A DNA stretch of 64,000 bases, taken from positions 992,001-1,056,000 of the forward strand of contig CP007628.2 in NCBI GenBank assembly GCA_000688775.2, in the 5' to 3' direction. The notes beneath the pieces are model-generated. The model was given only the letters and a program-made list of their open reading frames with translations, made no database searches and was not told where the DNA came from. Shown here one piece after another: positions 49,047 through 58,439 of this stretch (position 1 is its first letter; each line of letters opens with the position of its first letter). This DNA is from Streptococcus sp. VT 162 (GTDB lineage: Bacteria; Bacillota; Bacilli; Lactobacillales; Streptococcaceae). The translations under genes and the position numbers were made by a program.

Positions 49047-49083
49047 AGTATAGCACAAGTAAGTTTTTTTGTAAACCTTTACA
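49047..49083 (-). promoter_or_regulatory. lacTFEG promoter with overlapping cre site
   Basis: Minus strand TTTACA, 17 bp, TATACT (49047-49075). The palindrome TGTAAAGGTTTACA (49070-49083) fits a CcpA cre site and covers the -35, so glucose repression would block RNA polymerase directly. Confidence 0.75.
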
Positions 49084-49141
49084 TTCAACTTTTTTTAAAA
49101 TTTTTATTTAGATCAATGTTCCTAAGATTAGGGGGGAAAAC

Positions 49142-50122
49142 TTATACACGTTCAGTCCATGAAGTCGCTGTGGTTTGGAGAACTTTGTTGAGTTCATCAA
49201 TGTTCTCAAATCCAGTTGTGCGTAGCCATTCACGAGCTGCTACTTCACCGTCTTTGATGTAGGCTTCAACTGATCCAGCCCAAGTTGCACGGCCGCAAAG
49301 AACACCGTTGAAGTTTGCGCCTGATTCGTGAGCAAAGACAAGGGTTTCTTGGAAGAGTTTAGCTGATACACCTGCACTTAAGTAGATGTAAGGAAGATTT
49401 GTTGCTTCGTCTTGCGCTTTGAAGAAAGCTGCTGCTTCTTCTCGTGTATGCACGATTTCACCATCACCAAAGCCTTCAACGTATTTCACATTGACTGGAA
49501 CTTCCACTTTCAAGACGTCGATGTTGAAGCGTGGGTCTGAGAAGACCTTCATGGCACCGATAACCTTCTGTGGTTTCACTTTTGCGTATTCTGCAGAACC
49601 TGCATCAGCGATTTTTTCATCGTAAGCGAGGATTTCAAGGAAGAATGGAATGTCTTCTGCCACGCATTCAGAACCAATGCGTTCGATGTAGGCTTGTTTT
49701 TGTTGATTGAGTTCGTCAGAGCTGTCTACATCATAGTAAAGCAAGAATTTGACAGCATCTGCACCTTGTTCTTTGATGCGTTTGGCAGACCAAACATCCA
49801 AGCAGTCTGGCAAGCGTTTGGTGCTTGTTGTGTCGTATCCTGTTTTTTCATAAGCAAGGAGAAGACCAGCATTTGGAGCAAGCGCTTTTGTAGCTGGGAG
49901 ACCATACTCAGGGTCGAGAAGCATAGAGGATGCGTATTTTGTCAATTCATCTGCAACCAAAACCTTGAGTTCTTCCATTTGAGTCACTGTTGGTTCTTCT
50001 GTTTGGTATTGAGCCATAAGACGTTTCAAAGCACCACGTTGGTCAAAGGCAAGAGCTGAGATAATGCCATTTTCATCTGAAAGTTTTTCTAAGCGTGCAC
50101 GTTTTTGTTCTGTTAAAGCCAT
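49142..50122 (-). CDS. lacD: tagatose 1,6-diphosphate aldolase
   Basis: A 326-residue class I aldolase that cleaves tagatose-1,6-bisphosphate to dihydroxyacetone phosphate and glyceraldehyde-3-phosphate. [13 protein letters not shown] and the Schiff-base Lys in DVLKVEVPV are present. It is last of the lacA-B-C-D set. In S. pyogenes one LacD copy has a second role in virulence regulation; nothing here shows that. Confidence 0.95.
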   Translation of the reverse strand: MALTEQKRARLEKLSDENGIISALAFDQRGALKRLMAQYQTEEPTVTQMEELKVLVADELTKYASSMLLDPEYGLPATKALAPNAGLLLAYEKTGYDTTSTKRLPDCLDVWSAKRIKEQGADAVKFLLYYDVDSSDELNQQKQAYIERIGSECVAEDIPFFLEILAYDEKIADAGSAEYAKVKPQKVIGAMKVFSDPRFNIDVLKVEVPVNVKYVEGFGDGEIVHTREEAAAFFKAQDEATNLPYIYLSAGVSAKLFQETLVFAHESGANFNGVLCGRATWAGSVEAYIKDGEVAAREWLRTTGFENIDELNKVLQTTATSWTERV

Positions 50123-50123
50123 T

Positions 50124-51053
50124 TTATACCTCTTTTACTATTAATTGATCATATAGGGCTTGATAGTTGGCCATATTGACATGACCTGTCATTTTTTCTT
50201 GAGCGTTGAGCATACCAAGGACATTTGCCTTGATGAGGAGTTCTTGATCCGATTCCTTATGAAGAAGTCCTGATGAAATCCCTGCCACAGTAGAATCACC
50301 AGATCCAACAGGGTTCACTACCTGAATTCTTGGAATATCTACCTTGTAGAAAGTGTCACCATGTTTTGCAAAAGCACCATTTGCACCAAGTGAAACAATT
50401 ATCCACTCAATCCCTGCAAATAGAGGCTCTTGAAGTACTTCTTTTAATTCATCCAAATCCTCAGAAACTTCTCTTCCAAGAAGCTGAGACAATTCCTCAT
50501 TATTTGGTTTGATGACTGTTGGTTTGTGTGGTGATTCAAGGACAGCCTGAAGAGCTGCACCTGAGCAGTCCAAAACTACAGGTTTACCAGCTTGATTAGC
50601 AAGTTCTACTAAGCTCGCATAGTAATCAACTGGAAGCCCGGCTGGCAGACTACCAGAGATAGCAACTACTTCCACAGTGTCAAGGAGATGCTCGAAATGA
50701 GCCAAGAAATCTTGCCCTTCTTGTTCAAGAACTTCGGGACCTTTTTCAAGGATTTCTGTTTGGTTTTCACCGTGTAGAATAGCGATACAGTTACGAGTCT
50801 CTCCTTGAATGGAGAAGAAACGTTTCGTTACTTTATCATCGATATGCTCTACTAAAAACTCACCAAGTTTACCACCGACCAAACCGGTAGCAACAACAGA
50901 ATCACCAAATTCTGAAAGCACTCGTGTAACATTGAGCCCTTTACCACCAGCTGTCTTGGTCACGTCCACCACACGGTTGACAGTGTCAATTTTTAATTCA
51001 TCCAAAGGATAAGAAATATCAATGGATGGATTCATTGTGACTGTTAAAATCAT
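50124..51053 (-). CDS. lacC: tagatose-6-phosphate kinase
   Basis: A 309-residue PfkB-family kinase. The N-terminal [11 protein letters not shown] and C-terminal [12 protein letters not shown] motifs carry substrate binding and the catalytic Asp. It phosphorylates tagatose-6-phosphate at C1. One base separates it from lacD. Confidence 0.94.
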   Translation of the reverse strand: MILTVTMNPSIDISYPLDELKIDTVNRVVDVTKTAGGKGLNVTRVLSEFGDSVVATGLVGGKLGEFLVEHIDDKVTKRFFSIQGETRNCIAILHGENQTEILEKGPEVLEQEGQDFLAHFEHLLDTVEVVAISGSLPAGLPVDYYASLVELANQAGKPVVLDCSGAALQAVLESPHKPTVIKPNNEELSQLLGREVSEDLDELKEVLQEPLFAGIEWIIVSLGANGAFAKHGDTFYKVDIPRIQVVNPVGSGDSTVAGISSGLLHKESDQELLIKANVLGMLNAQEKMTGHVNMANYQALYDQLIVKEV

Positions 51054-51063
51054 GCGTCACCTC

Positions 51064-51579
51064 TTAGTCGTGGTATTCACCGCGATCCCATTTTTCAAGG
51101 AATTCTGTAAAGAAGTTTGCATCTGCTTGATGAGCATTGTGAGTTTCAACGTGCTCAATTTTCGCAATCAATTTTTTGTTTTCTTCTGATGGTTTGTATT
51201 CAGCATTGATGAAAGCTTCAATGATGTCGCACATGAGCAATTCACCAGTGATTTTACCACCAAAACCAATAACATTGGCGTTCAATTGTTCTTTTGCATA
51301 AAGTGCTGTTGTCATATCACGAACCAAGGCAGAACGAACTCCTGGAACTTTATTTACAGCGTTGTTGATACCAACACCAGTACCACAGATACATACCCCA
51401 AGATCAGCTTGACCACTTGTAACGGCTTCACCAACTTTTTTACCAAAGATTGGGTAGTGAGTACGTGTGTGGTCATAGGTACCAAAGTCAATGACTTCAT
51501 ATCCTTTTGATTTCAAAAATTCTGAAACCGCCATTTTTTCATCTGTTACGATGTGGTCACATCCAATTGCAATTCTCAT
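51064..51579 (-). CDS. lacB: galactose-6-phosphate isomerase subunit LacB
   Basis: A 171-residue RpiB-fold subunit. The active-site Cys is in [14 protein letters not shown]. It forms a heteromeric isomerase with LacA, turning galactose-6-phosphate into tagatose-6-phosphate. It is separated from lacA by a BOX-like repeat. Confidence 0.95.
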   Translation of the reverse strand: MRIAIGCDHIVTDEKMAVSEFLKSKGYEVIDFGTYDHTRTHYPIFGKKVGEAVTSGQADLGVCICGTGVGINNAVNKVPGVRSALVRDMTTALYAKEQLNANVIGFGGKITGELLMCDIIEAFINAEYKPSEENKKLIAKIEHVETHNAHQADANFFTEFLEKWDRGEYHD

Positions 51580-51626
51580 TAGTTATTCCCTCCGATTAAT
51601 TATATAAATCTAATATCATTTATCCT

Positions 51627-51728
51627 TACTCAATAAAAATCAAGATTAGCTTAGGAAGCGAGCTGCAAGCATAACTGAGGTTAGCTAAAGTGAGCTGACA
51701 ACAGATTATCTTGATTTTTGAAGAGTAT
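51627..51728 (-). repeat. BOX-like element between lacA and lacB
   Basis: The minus strand begins ATACTCTTCAAAAATCAAG and ends CTTGATTTTTATTGAGTA, as pneumococcal boxA starts and boxC ends. The arms AAAAATCAAGAT / ATCTTGATTTTT pair over about 100 nt. It begins against the lacA stop codon and would fold in the lacA-lacB message. Confidence 0.65.
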
Positions 51729-52153
51729 TAGCACATTTTGTTCAACATATCGACCCTAATTTGGTGACGTCCACCGTCGTATTTACCGTTAACAAAACCT
51801 TTAGCAATATTTTTAGCCAATTCATCACCAACAAGTTGTGCACCCATAGTGATCATACGTGAGTTGTTGTGGCCACGAGTCATATAAGCTGAACGTTCGT
51901 CAGATACTTCTGCGGCAACCATTCCTTTGATCTTTGTTGCAACCATAAATGGACCAGCACCATAAGCATCAATCACGATACCAAGATTTTGTTCTTCTTT
52001 GTTTACTTCTGCAGCAACAGCAAGAGTCACATCAACAAAATCTTGACCTTCAGCTGTAACATCCACAACGTGGAAGTTTTCTTTTTCCAAGAAGTCTTTC
52101 ACAACTTCTTTCAATCTCAAACCTGCAGCATCTGCACCGATAACAATAGACAT
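51728..52153 (-). CDS. lacA: galactose-6-phosphate isomerase subunit LacA
   Basis: A 141-residue RpiB-fold partner of LacB. It lacks the catalytic Cys, as usual for LacA, and has [15 protein letters not shown] and TRGHNNSRM. It is the first gene of the tagatose pathway operon and has promoter and operators at 52345-52409. Confidence 0.94.
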   Translation of the reverse strand: MSIVIGADAAGLRLKEVVKDFLEKENFHVVDVTAEGQDFVDVTLAVAAEVNKEEQNLGIVIDAYGAGPFMVATKIKGMVAAEVSDERSAYMTRGHNNSRMITMGAQLVGDELAKNIAKGFVNGKYDGGRHQIRVDMLNKMC

Positions 52154-52344
52154 ATTGTATACTCCTTTTTATTTTTCTAGGCTAGTAAAGACTTTTATAG
52201 TTAGCAGTTTACCTACAAAAGATTTTCTAGCAGTTTATTGACAAATTTGATTGAATGAGATGAATATCACCTTATCCAAGTCCAGGAAATCAAGTTCCTA
52301 GAAACAAACTTTCTCCTCGAAAGAGAATATAACAAGTGATTGTT

Positions 52345-52380
52345 TGTTTGTTACAAACATCATTTGTTGCTTACAAACAT
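52345..52380. promoter_or_regulatory. tandem operator repeats at the lacA promoter
   Basis: Two repeats end in TTACAAACAT (52351-52360 and 52371-52380), each with TTTGTT upstream, 20 bp apart. They lie just downstream of the -10 and are the best candidates for LacR binding. Confidence 0.55.
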
Positions 52381-52409
52381 AATATACTCCTATTTTTATA
52401 AAAAGTCAA
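52381..52409 (-). promoter_or_regulatory. lacABCD promoter
   Basis: Minus strand TTGACT, 17 bp, TATATT. Confidence 0.8.
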
Positions 52410-52439
52410 CAGTAAATGTTTGTTTTTGTGGTTTTTTAT

Positions 52440-53348
52440 CTAAAATATTTCAATATCAAAGTCAATCTGATCTACTTGACCAGCTTCCAAGAGACGAACA
52501 TTCTTCTTATCTTCTAAATGATCTCCTTCTTCAAGTGAAGTTGATAAGCCTGACCAGGGTTCAAAAGCGATGAAAGGTCCCTTATTCAAAGTTGACCAAA
52601 TGATGAGATTTGAGAACTCCTGGAAGTGTACTTTTAATCCCTTCTCATGCTTACGAGAACGAAGGGCAATTGTTCTGGATTGTAACTCATCCAAAGTCAC
52701 TGCATCTGTGCTAAACAAATCATAGCTAAGGTCTAATTCTTTTTGCCCATCCAACCATGGACTTCTATCTTGGAAGTCTAACATTCCTGTTTCTGGGAAA
52801 GGTCGTGGAACAGAGCAAGTCTCTTCTTTCTCAAACTCTAAATAGTAATCTTCATAAGTTTCGCCATCTAGTAGAGGACAATTAAATCCTGGATGTCCTC
52901 CTATAAAGAATGGCATTACTTTATTCGTTTCTTTATTATAGATTTTGTATTGAGTACGAACAATCTTGCTGGTCACTAGATAAGTGATTTCAAGGCGGAA
53001 GTGATAAGGATAGTTTTGATAAGTATTCTCATCATCTTCGATAGCAAAGGTTACGCTGTTTTCTGTTTGATCAACTAAGTCAAATTCTTTTTTACGGACC
53101 AAACCGTGACGAGGAATGTTTCCTTTCGTCTCCGTTCCATCTTCGTGACTGTAGAAGGCTGTATCTTCTCTTAAAGAGCCACAGATTGGAAAAAGAACTG
53201 GCGCTTGTCCACTCCAGTAAGTGGCATCTCCTTGCCACAAATACTCAATGCCTTCTCGATCCTTGATCGACGACAAGGCGCCACCTAAGGTTTTAAACTG
53301 GACCGTTAACTGGTCTGATTTTACTTCAATTACCATTGTATTCTCCAA
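52440..53348 (-). CDS. lacX: aldose 1-epimerase-like protein LacX
   Basis: A 302-residue galactose mutarotase-fold protein of the LacX branch. GNIPRHGLVRKKEF and FFIGGHPGFNCPL contain the family's catalytic His residues, and a late AFEPWSGLS is typical. It probably interconverts sugar or sugar-phosphate anomers for the tagatose pathway. It is preceded by a terminator at 53370-53419 and lies upstream of the lacA promoter. Confidence 0.87.
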   Translation of the reverse strand: MENTMVIEVKSDQLTVQFKTLGGALSSIKDREGIEYLWQGDATYWSGQAPVLFPICGSLREDTAFYSHEDGTETKGNIPRHGLVRKKEFDLVDQTENSVTFAIEDDENTYQNYPYHFRLEITYLVTSKIVRTQYKIYNKETNKVMPFFIGGHPGFNCPLLDGETYEDYYLEFEKEETCSVPRPFPETGMLDFQDRSPWLDGQKELDLSYDLFSTDAVTLDELQSRTIALRSRKHEKGLKVHFQEFSNLIIWSTLNKGPFIAFEPWSGLSTSLEEGDHLEDKKNVRLLEAGQVDQIDFDIEIF

Positions 53349-53369
53349 CTATTTTTAGATTTTTATATA

Positions 53370-53419
53370 AAAAACTAGGTTGCCACTCCCAATGTAGGAA
53401 ATTAACAACCTAGTTTTCA
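53370..53419 (-). terminator. terminator between the galactitol-type PTS and lacX
   Basis: Minus strand AAAACTAGGTTG / CAACCTAGTTTTTT with a long loop. Confidence 0.65.
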
Positions 53420-53443
53420 CAATTTACATTTTATAGGAGCGAA

Positions 53444-54919
53444 TTATTTAGCATTTGCTGCGTATTCTTCGTTACGTTTGATCATTTGTTTTCTATACCA
53501 AGCAAAGATACCTACATAGAATACAAGGAAGACTGCTGCACCAAGGATTGCTTTGATATCACCTGTTGTAGCATTACCGATTGCCCAACCAAATAGTTTT
53601 TCAATTGGTCCTTCAAGAGTTGAGTGAGTAATCAATTGAGATTGGTTCACACCTTCTGGGAAGGCACCTACACCTTTAGCAAGTTCTGTTGCGAATGGTG
53701 CGATAAGAGTACCTGAAAGAAGGAAGAGAGGCAACAAGAGTGTTCCGAAGATAATCATACGGAGCAATTTACCACGTGTAACAACCAAGAGAGCTGGAGT
53801 CACACCCATAGCGATGATACCTGCAAGTGGCAAGATACCATTTCCGACATTAGAAAGAAGTACAGCTTCAATCAACATGATTGGTGCAAGTACGTTGGCA
53901 CAAGCCCAGATTTCAGCACGACCAGCGATGAAAGGCCAGTCAAGACCGATGTTGAATTTACGTCCTTGAAGACGTTTAGTAGCAACGTTTGTAATACCTT
54001 GTGAAAGTGGTTCTACGGCTGCGATGAACCAAGATCCGATAAGTGAGAAGAGCTCCAAGCAGACACCAGCTGTCAAACCAAGGCTCAACCAACCTTTAAT
54101 AACAAGTTCCCATGAAGATGCATCTTCTACTCCAGCAACTGGATGTGGAGTTCCCATCAAACCAATAACGATACCAAGAATGAAACCGATGAAGAATTTA
54201 GATCCCCAGAAACCGATTTTCTTGTTCAATTTTGCAGCGTCAAAGTCATATTTATCAAGACCTGGCAAAACTTTATCAAAGATCTTATCCAAGACCATGA
54301 TAACTGGGTTCATCATATAGTTCATGTGTGTTGAAGTCATTGGTGATGAACTTGGTGCGTTAAGAAGGTCGTCGAAAGTTGGTTTCATCAAGTCAGAGTT
54401 AATGATCTTCAAAATACCTACAAGTACTACTGCTGCTGTCGCGATGAAGAGTGAAACCCCTTGGCTTACACCGTTGTTGTCTGCATACCATTTGATCAAA
54501 AGACCAGTAATTGACAAGTGCCAGATATCGAAGATATCGACGTCAAGTGTATCTGTTTTCTTCATTGCAAGCATCACAACGTTGACAATCAACATTACAA
54601 GCAAGAAGTAAAGTGTCCATGCAGATCCCCAAGTGATCGTAGCAAGCGGTGCCCAACCAACGTCAGTGATGTTCAATTGGATACCAGTATTTTCAACAAA
54701 CTTCGCAAGGGATGCTGAGAAAGCTCCGTTGAGCATACCGATGATAGCACCGATACCAGTAAGAGCAATGGCAAGCTTGATACCACCTTCAAGCGCTTTG
54801 GAGAATTTCACTCCAAAAAGTAGGGCCAATACTGTCAAAATGATCAGCATGATGATAGGACCACCCATAGCCAAGATAGGTTTGAAGATATCGTTGGCCA
54901 GATTGATAATGACATCCAT
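53444..54919 (-). CDS. gatC: galactitol-type PTS EIIC
   Basis: A 491-residue permease of the GatC/SgcC family with about ten TM segments. It has GVKFSKALEGGIKLAIALTG, a NIGLDWPFIAGRAE stretch and a charged C-terminus. In streptococci this type of PTS takes up galactose as galactose-6-phosphate, feeding lacABCD. It belongs with the EIIB and EIIA genes upstream. Confidence 0.92.
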   Translation of the reverse strand: MDVIINLANDIFKPILAMGGPIIMLIILTVLALLFGVKFSKALEGGIKLAIALTGIGAIIGMLNGAFSASLAKFVENTGIQLNITDVGWAPLATITWGSAWTLYFLLVMLIVNVVMLAMKKTDTLDVDIFDIWHLSITGLLIKWYADNNGVSQGVSLFIATAAVVLVGILKIINSDLMKPTFDDLLNAPSSSPMTSTHMNYMMNPVIMVLDKIFDKVLPGLDKYDFDAAKLNKKIGFWGSKFFIGFILGIVIGLMGTPHPVAGVEDASSWELVIKGWLSLGLTAGVCLELFSLIGSWFIAAVEPLSQGITNVATKRLQGRKFNIGLDWPFIAGRAEIWACANVLAPIMLIEAVLLSNVGNGILPLAGIIAMGVTPALLVVTRGKLLRMIIFGTLLLPLFLLSGTLIAPFATELAKGVGAFPEGVNQSQLITHSTLEGPIEKLFGWAIGNATTGDIKAILGAAVFLVFYVGIFAWYRKQMIKRNEEYAANAK

Positions 54920-54974
54920 AATGGTTCCTCCCGTTTTTTTTAGTTATATGAATGTTAACAAGATAAAGAATAAA

Positions 54975-55280
54975 TTAGCTTAGTCCGTGTTCTTTGATAG
55001 CTGCTTCAATATTGTCAAATACTGGAGCGCTCATCGCTGGAATACGGAACAAGATTGGTCCAGCTTCAATTACTGGAATACCAGGTTCAAAACCAAGGTC
55101 AGTTGCAGCGATTGGTGTAAAGATATCGTAGCCCTTGATAAGGTCTTCGTTTACATCTTTAACCATAACTGCATCACAGTGAACATCATAACCACGGTTT
55201 GAAAGTTCTTCTTCTAGAGCACTTTTAATTTGGTGACTTGAGTTAACACCTGCACCGCAGGCAGCAAGAATTTTAATCAT
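54975..55280 (-). CDS. gatB: galactitol-type PTS EIIB
   Basis: A 101-residue EIIB with the phospho-Cys in AACGAGVNSSH near the N-terminus. It passes phosphate from the EIIA to EIIC-bound sugar. Confidence 0.93.
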   Translation of the reverse strand: MIKILAACGAGVNSSHQIKSALEEELSNRGYDVHCDAVMVKDVNEDLIKGYDIFTPIAATDLGFEPGIPVIEAGPILFRIPAMSAPVFDNIEAAIKEHGLS

Positions 55281-55317
55281 TTGGATTTCCTCCGATTTTA
55301 TATTTTAATAGACAAGA

Positions 55318-55794
55318 TTAAGCGGTTGCTTCAGCAATGTAAGCATAAAGTTTTTCTGGTTCGGAAATTTTTGATAAATCTTCCAGATGTCCATTTCCTG
55401 TGAAAAAGTCCATCAACTGAGCCAGAATATTTGTTTGACTTGAACTTGAGTTGTTAATGATAAAGAAGAGTAGGGATACTTCTACTTCCTTATCAGGAGC
55501 TATCATATTGTGAAAAGTTACTGGTTTTTCTAATCGAACAACCACTACTTTCTCAGCTAGATTATGAACAATATCTGTATGAGGAATCGCTACATTTGGC
55601 AAGTCCTTACCTAGAAATTCCATATCTAAACCAGTTGGAAATGACTTTTCACGCGTGATCAAGGCTTCACGATAAGTTGGAGTGACAATTCCTCGTTCTT
55701 CCAACAAGCTTGCTACCTGATCAAAGAGTTGTTCTTGATTATCCGCTTCTAAGCAAAACACCAGGTTTTTGTCAAAGAAATGATCTAATCCCAT
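55318..55794 (-). CDS. gatA: galactitol-type PTS EIIA
   Basis: A 158-residue mannitol/fructose-fold EIIA. The phospho-His is in VAIPHTDIVHN at about residue 72. It is the first gene of the gatABC operon, behind a consensus promoter at 55832-55860 with a candidate LacR site. Confidence 0.93.
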   Translation of the reverse strand: MGLDHFFDKNLVFCLEADNQEQLFDQVASLLEERGIVTPTYREALITREKSFPTGLDMEFLGKDLPNVAIPHTDIVHNLAEKVVVVRLEKPVTFHNMIAPDKEVEVSLLFFIINNSSSSQTNILAQLMDFFTGNGHLEDLSKISEPEKLYAYIAEATA

Positions 55795-55831
55795 AACATT
55801 TTCCCTTCTTTCAATTATCTTTTATGCTATA

Positions 55832-55860
55832 AGTATAACACTATATGAAATCGTTGTCAA
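55832..55860 (-). promoter_or_regulatory. promoter of the galactitol-type PTS operon
   Basis: Minus strand TTGACA, 17 bp, TATACT with an extended TGT. Confidence 0.85.
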
Positions 55861-55865
55861 TAATT

Positions 55866-55881
55866 TTTGTTTTATTTTGTT
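55866..55881. promoter_or_regulatory. candidate LacR operator (PTS side)
   Basis: TTTGTTTTATTTTGTT is identical to 43641-43656 near lacR. It lies 5 bp upstream of the -35. Confidence 0.5.
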
Positions 55882-55951
55882 CATTTTTTTGTAATTTTTG
55901 TTTCATTTAAAGAATACAATCAATATCAAACATTCTTGTTATAAAATCCAC

Positions 55952-55976
55952 AAAAAAAGAAGGCCCAAGCCTTCTT
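55952..55976 (-). terminator. terminator of the tar/lic operon
   Basis: Minus strand AGAAGGC-TTGG-GCCTTCT followed by seven T. Confidence 0.85.
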
Positions 55977-55984
55977 CTCTTTCC

Positions 55985-56674
55985 TTACTTAATAGTAGAT
56001 AAAATCTCTTCTAACTTATGGTAATCTTTTACACTATCAATTTCATAGATGCTATTTCCTTCTAATTCTTCGACATAGACATCCAATTCTTTGATATTAT
56101 CCTTAACCATGTTGTCCCAGTAGAGATCAACAAATTCACCACTTTCGTAAGCTTTGTCAATAAAGCCAACAATCTTCTCAGCAGTTGGTGCATCCCAGAA
56201 TGAAACTCCGCTCAGAATGCGACCAGCCTTGCTGTCAACAATAATGTCTTGAACCTTGTAGTCATCACCGTAAACCAAGAACCACTCGTTGGTACAGTCT
56301 TCGCGATAAACACTGAAATAGGTAGAACGTTTAAGATCGTTTCGAAACATATTTTTAAAAAGATAGTTATCTGCATCGATGACATAGCTGTTAGCTAAGT
56401 CTTCTTTTACTAGATAAAGTGAGTAAAAGTTATTGTAATCAGCATACTTGTCGTTAAAGACTAAACGAACACCATATTTTTCTTTTAGGTAGTCAAATTG
56501 TTCTTTGAGGTAACCGACAACGATGATAATCTCATCAATTCCTCGCTCTTTCAAAAACTCAATTTGGTATTCTATCAAGGGTTTTTGATTAACCTTAACC
56601 AAAGCTTTTGGGGTATTTTCAGTCATAGGACGTAGACGAGTTCCTAAGCCCGCTGCTAAAATAATCGCTTTCAC
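55985..56674 (-). CDS. licC: choline-phosphate cytidylyltransferase
   Basis: A 229-residue nucleotidyltransferase that makes CDP-choline. The N-terminal ILAAGLGTRLRPMT binds CTP, and VIDADNYLF holds the metal Asp pair. CDP-choline is the donor for phosphocholine on teichoic acid. It is the last gene of tarI-tarJ-licA-licB-licC. Confidence 0.95.
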   Translation of the reverse strand: MKAIILAAGLGTRLRPMTENTPKALVKVNQKPLIEYQIEFLKERGIDEIIIVVGYLKEQFDYLKEKYGVRLVFNDKYADYNNFYSLYLVKEDLANSYVIDADNYLFKNMFRNDLKRSTYFSVYREDCTNEWFLVYGDDYKVQDIIVDSKAGRILSGVSFWDAPTAEKIVGFIDKAYESGEFVDLYWDNMVKDNIKELDVYVEELEGNSIYEIDSVKDYHKLEEILSTIK

Positions 56675-56685
56675 ACGAATCTCCT

Positions 56686-57564
56686 TTATTCTTTAATAAT
56701 AATATAAACACCAGCCATAACAATAAGTGAAGTGATGATTGTCAGCATATCTAGCGGTGCACCCAAGAAAATAACTGCAAATAAGACAGTCCAGACTACA
56801 TAGCTCACATTCAAACCTGTTGCTTTCGCAGGTTGCAAACGATTAATGGCGATATAATAAGCTAAGTAGGAAATCATATTAAAGGCCGCAAAGACAATCA
56901 AGAGGCCGAATAATTGCCCATCTGCCACTTCTGCAAATGAATGGTGAGAAAAGAGCACAATCACAAGATAGGACAAGAATGAGGTTACTTGTCGAATTAG
57001 CAAGGCCTCAATTTCACTTAAATCACTTTCCATAGCATAGGAGCTGAGAACACTTTCACTCCCCCAGGCAATGGCACAGATAAGGGCACAAAGAATCCCA
57101 ATGTAAAACGAGTTTACTTGTTCAACCTTGTAGGTTTGAGCAATGATAGCTGCAATAATCAAGAAAACACCGAATACTGTATTCTTTGAAACCTTGTGTT
57201 TCAAAATGAAGAAGGCTAGTAAAACTGAAACTGCTGGGTAAATAGCCGATACAGATGAAGCTAGAGAACTACCAATATATTTAACCGCATAAAGATTGGC
57301 CTGCATACCAATAGGTCCTGCTAGTAAAGCTCCGATAATTACACTTACATTTCGAATATTTAAGAAAATCGAGAGACGAACTTTTCTTTCTTTTACCAAA
57401 AGAAAAGCTAACAAGATAAAGATACTCAAGAAATCATGAGCGGCAGCCACAACAAAAGGCGAAAGATTTGTAAAAATTGAAAAGATATAAGCACTAATCG
57501 TTAGACCTAATCCCCAGAAAATTCCAGAGAGCAGACCAAAGGAAACACCATTTTTATTCTTCAT
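56686..57564 (-). CDS. licB: choline permease LicB (DMT family)
   Basis: A 292-residue transporter with ten TM segments of the EamA/DMT superfamily. It imports choline for LicA. I set the start at ATG 57564, directly after GGAGGT, which lies in the last codons of licA; a start 12 bp earlier has no better support. Confidence 0.93.
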   Translation of the reverse strand: MKNKNGVSFGLLSGIFWGLGLTISAYIFSIFTNLSPFVVAAAHDFLSIFILLAFLLVKERKVRLSIFLNIRNVSVIIGALLAGPIGMQANLYAVKYIGSSLASSVSAIYPAVSVLLAFFILKHKVSKNTVFGVFLIIAAIIAQTYKVEQVNSFYIGILCALICAIAWGSESVLSSYAMESDLSEIEALLIRQVTSFLSYLVIVLFSHHSFAEVADGQLFGLLIVFAAFNMISYLAYYIAINRLQPAKATGLNVSYVVWTVLFAVIFLGAPLDMLTIITSLIVMAGVYIIIKE

Positions 57565-57565
57565 C

Positions 57566-58423
57566 CTAACCTCCATAATAAGTCAAACCTTCGACAGCTC
57601 TTTGGTAACGATTGACACCGTAATCTCCAAAATCAGCCCCTTGAGCTTCTTTGTACACTGTCCACAAACTCCATATAGTATCTTGCAAGATTTTATAGAT
57701 ACGAATCTTCTCACGTGATACAGGCGTTTTGTCACTTTCATAGTAGGAAAGGAAATCATCTTCCTCTTGCTTTGTAAATTCAGACTCTAAGAAAAGAGCT
57801 GCCAAATCCCACATTGGGTCATTCATAGAAGAGTATTCCCAGTCAATCAAATACAAACGACCTTGTGGTGACTCGATAAAGTTTTCTGGTACCAAATCGA
57901 TGTGACAGGACTTTCTATCAACACCCAAATCAGCCAATCTCTTTTCTAGTGAAAATACATCTTTTCTTACAGCTTCATAGTTTTCATAAGGGATAGGTCC
58001 CTCAATCAAGGATTCATATTTGCTGATTTCCTCAAAAGGAGCAAATTCTCCTCTTAATTCTTTCCCTGAAGCATGGATGGTTTGTAAAATTGGTGCAATC
58101 TTTTCAAACTTGGACTTGATTGATGTTGAATCAAGAGTTACTGCTGATTCGATGTATTCATTTACTTTGATCCCTGACTCAATATCAAAGAGATAATTTT
58201 TAACATCTAAATCTAAATCCTCTAAAAGTTCAAGATTATACTTTTCATTTTGACGATTGATGAGTTTTTCAGTCCCTTTACCAAAAAATTTCACAATATA
58301 CTGTTTGTTGGTTGTTTTAACCAAATAGTTCTGATTGGTCATGCCTCCCAGTTGTTCAACACTGAGTACTTCCTCTTCATCAGATAGTAAAGAAGAAATT
58401 TTTTCTTTGATGAGTTTCTCCAC
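57566..58423 (-). CDS. licA: choline kinase
   Basis: A 285-residue choline kinase (also called pck). The Brenner motif HIDLVPENF and the DWEYSSMND metal motif are intact. It starts at GTG 58423, with GGAGG 6-7 bases upstream. It phosphorylates imported choline before LicC acts. Confidence 0.94.
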   Translation of the reverse strand: MEKLIKEKISSLLSDEEEVLSVEQLGGMTNQNYLVKTTNKQYIVKFFGKGTEKLINRQNEKYNLELLEDLDLDVKNYLFDIESGIKVNEYIESAVTLDSTSIKSKFEKIAPILQTIHASGKELRGEFAPFEEISKYESLIEGPIPYENYEAVRKDVFSLEKRLADLGVDRKSCHIDLVPENFIESPQGRLYLIDWEYSSMNDPMWDLAALFLESEFTKQEEDDFLSYYESDKTPVSREKIRIYKILQDTIWSLWTVYKEAQGADFGDYGVNRYQRAVEGLTYYGG

Positions 58424-58439
58424 AATTAACCTCCATCTT

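Noticed and set aside
52345..52380. CRISPR-like short repeats
   Set aside because: Only two copies, 20 bp apart, at a promoter; they fit operators and there are no spacers or cas genes.
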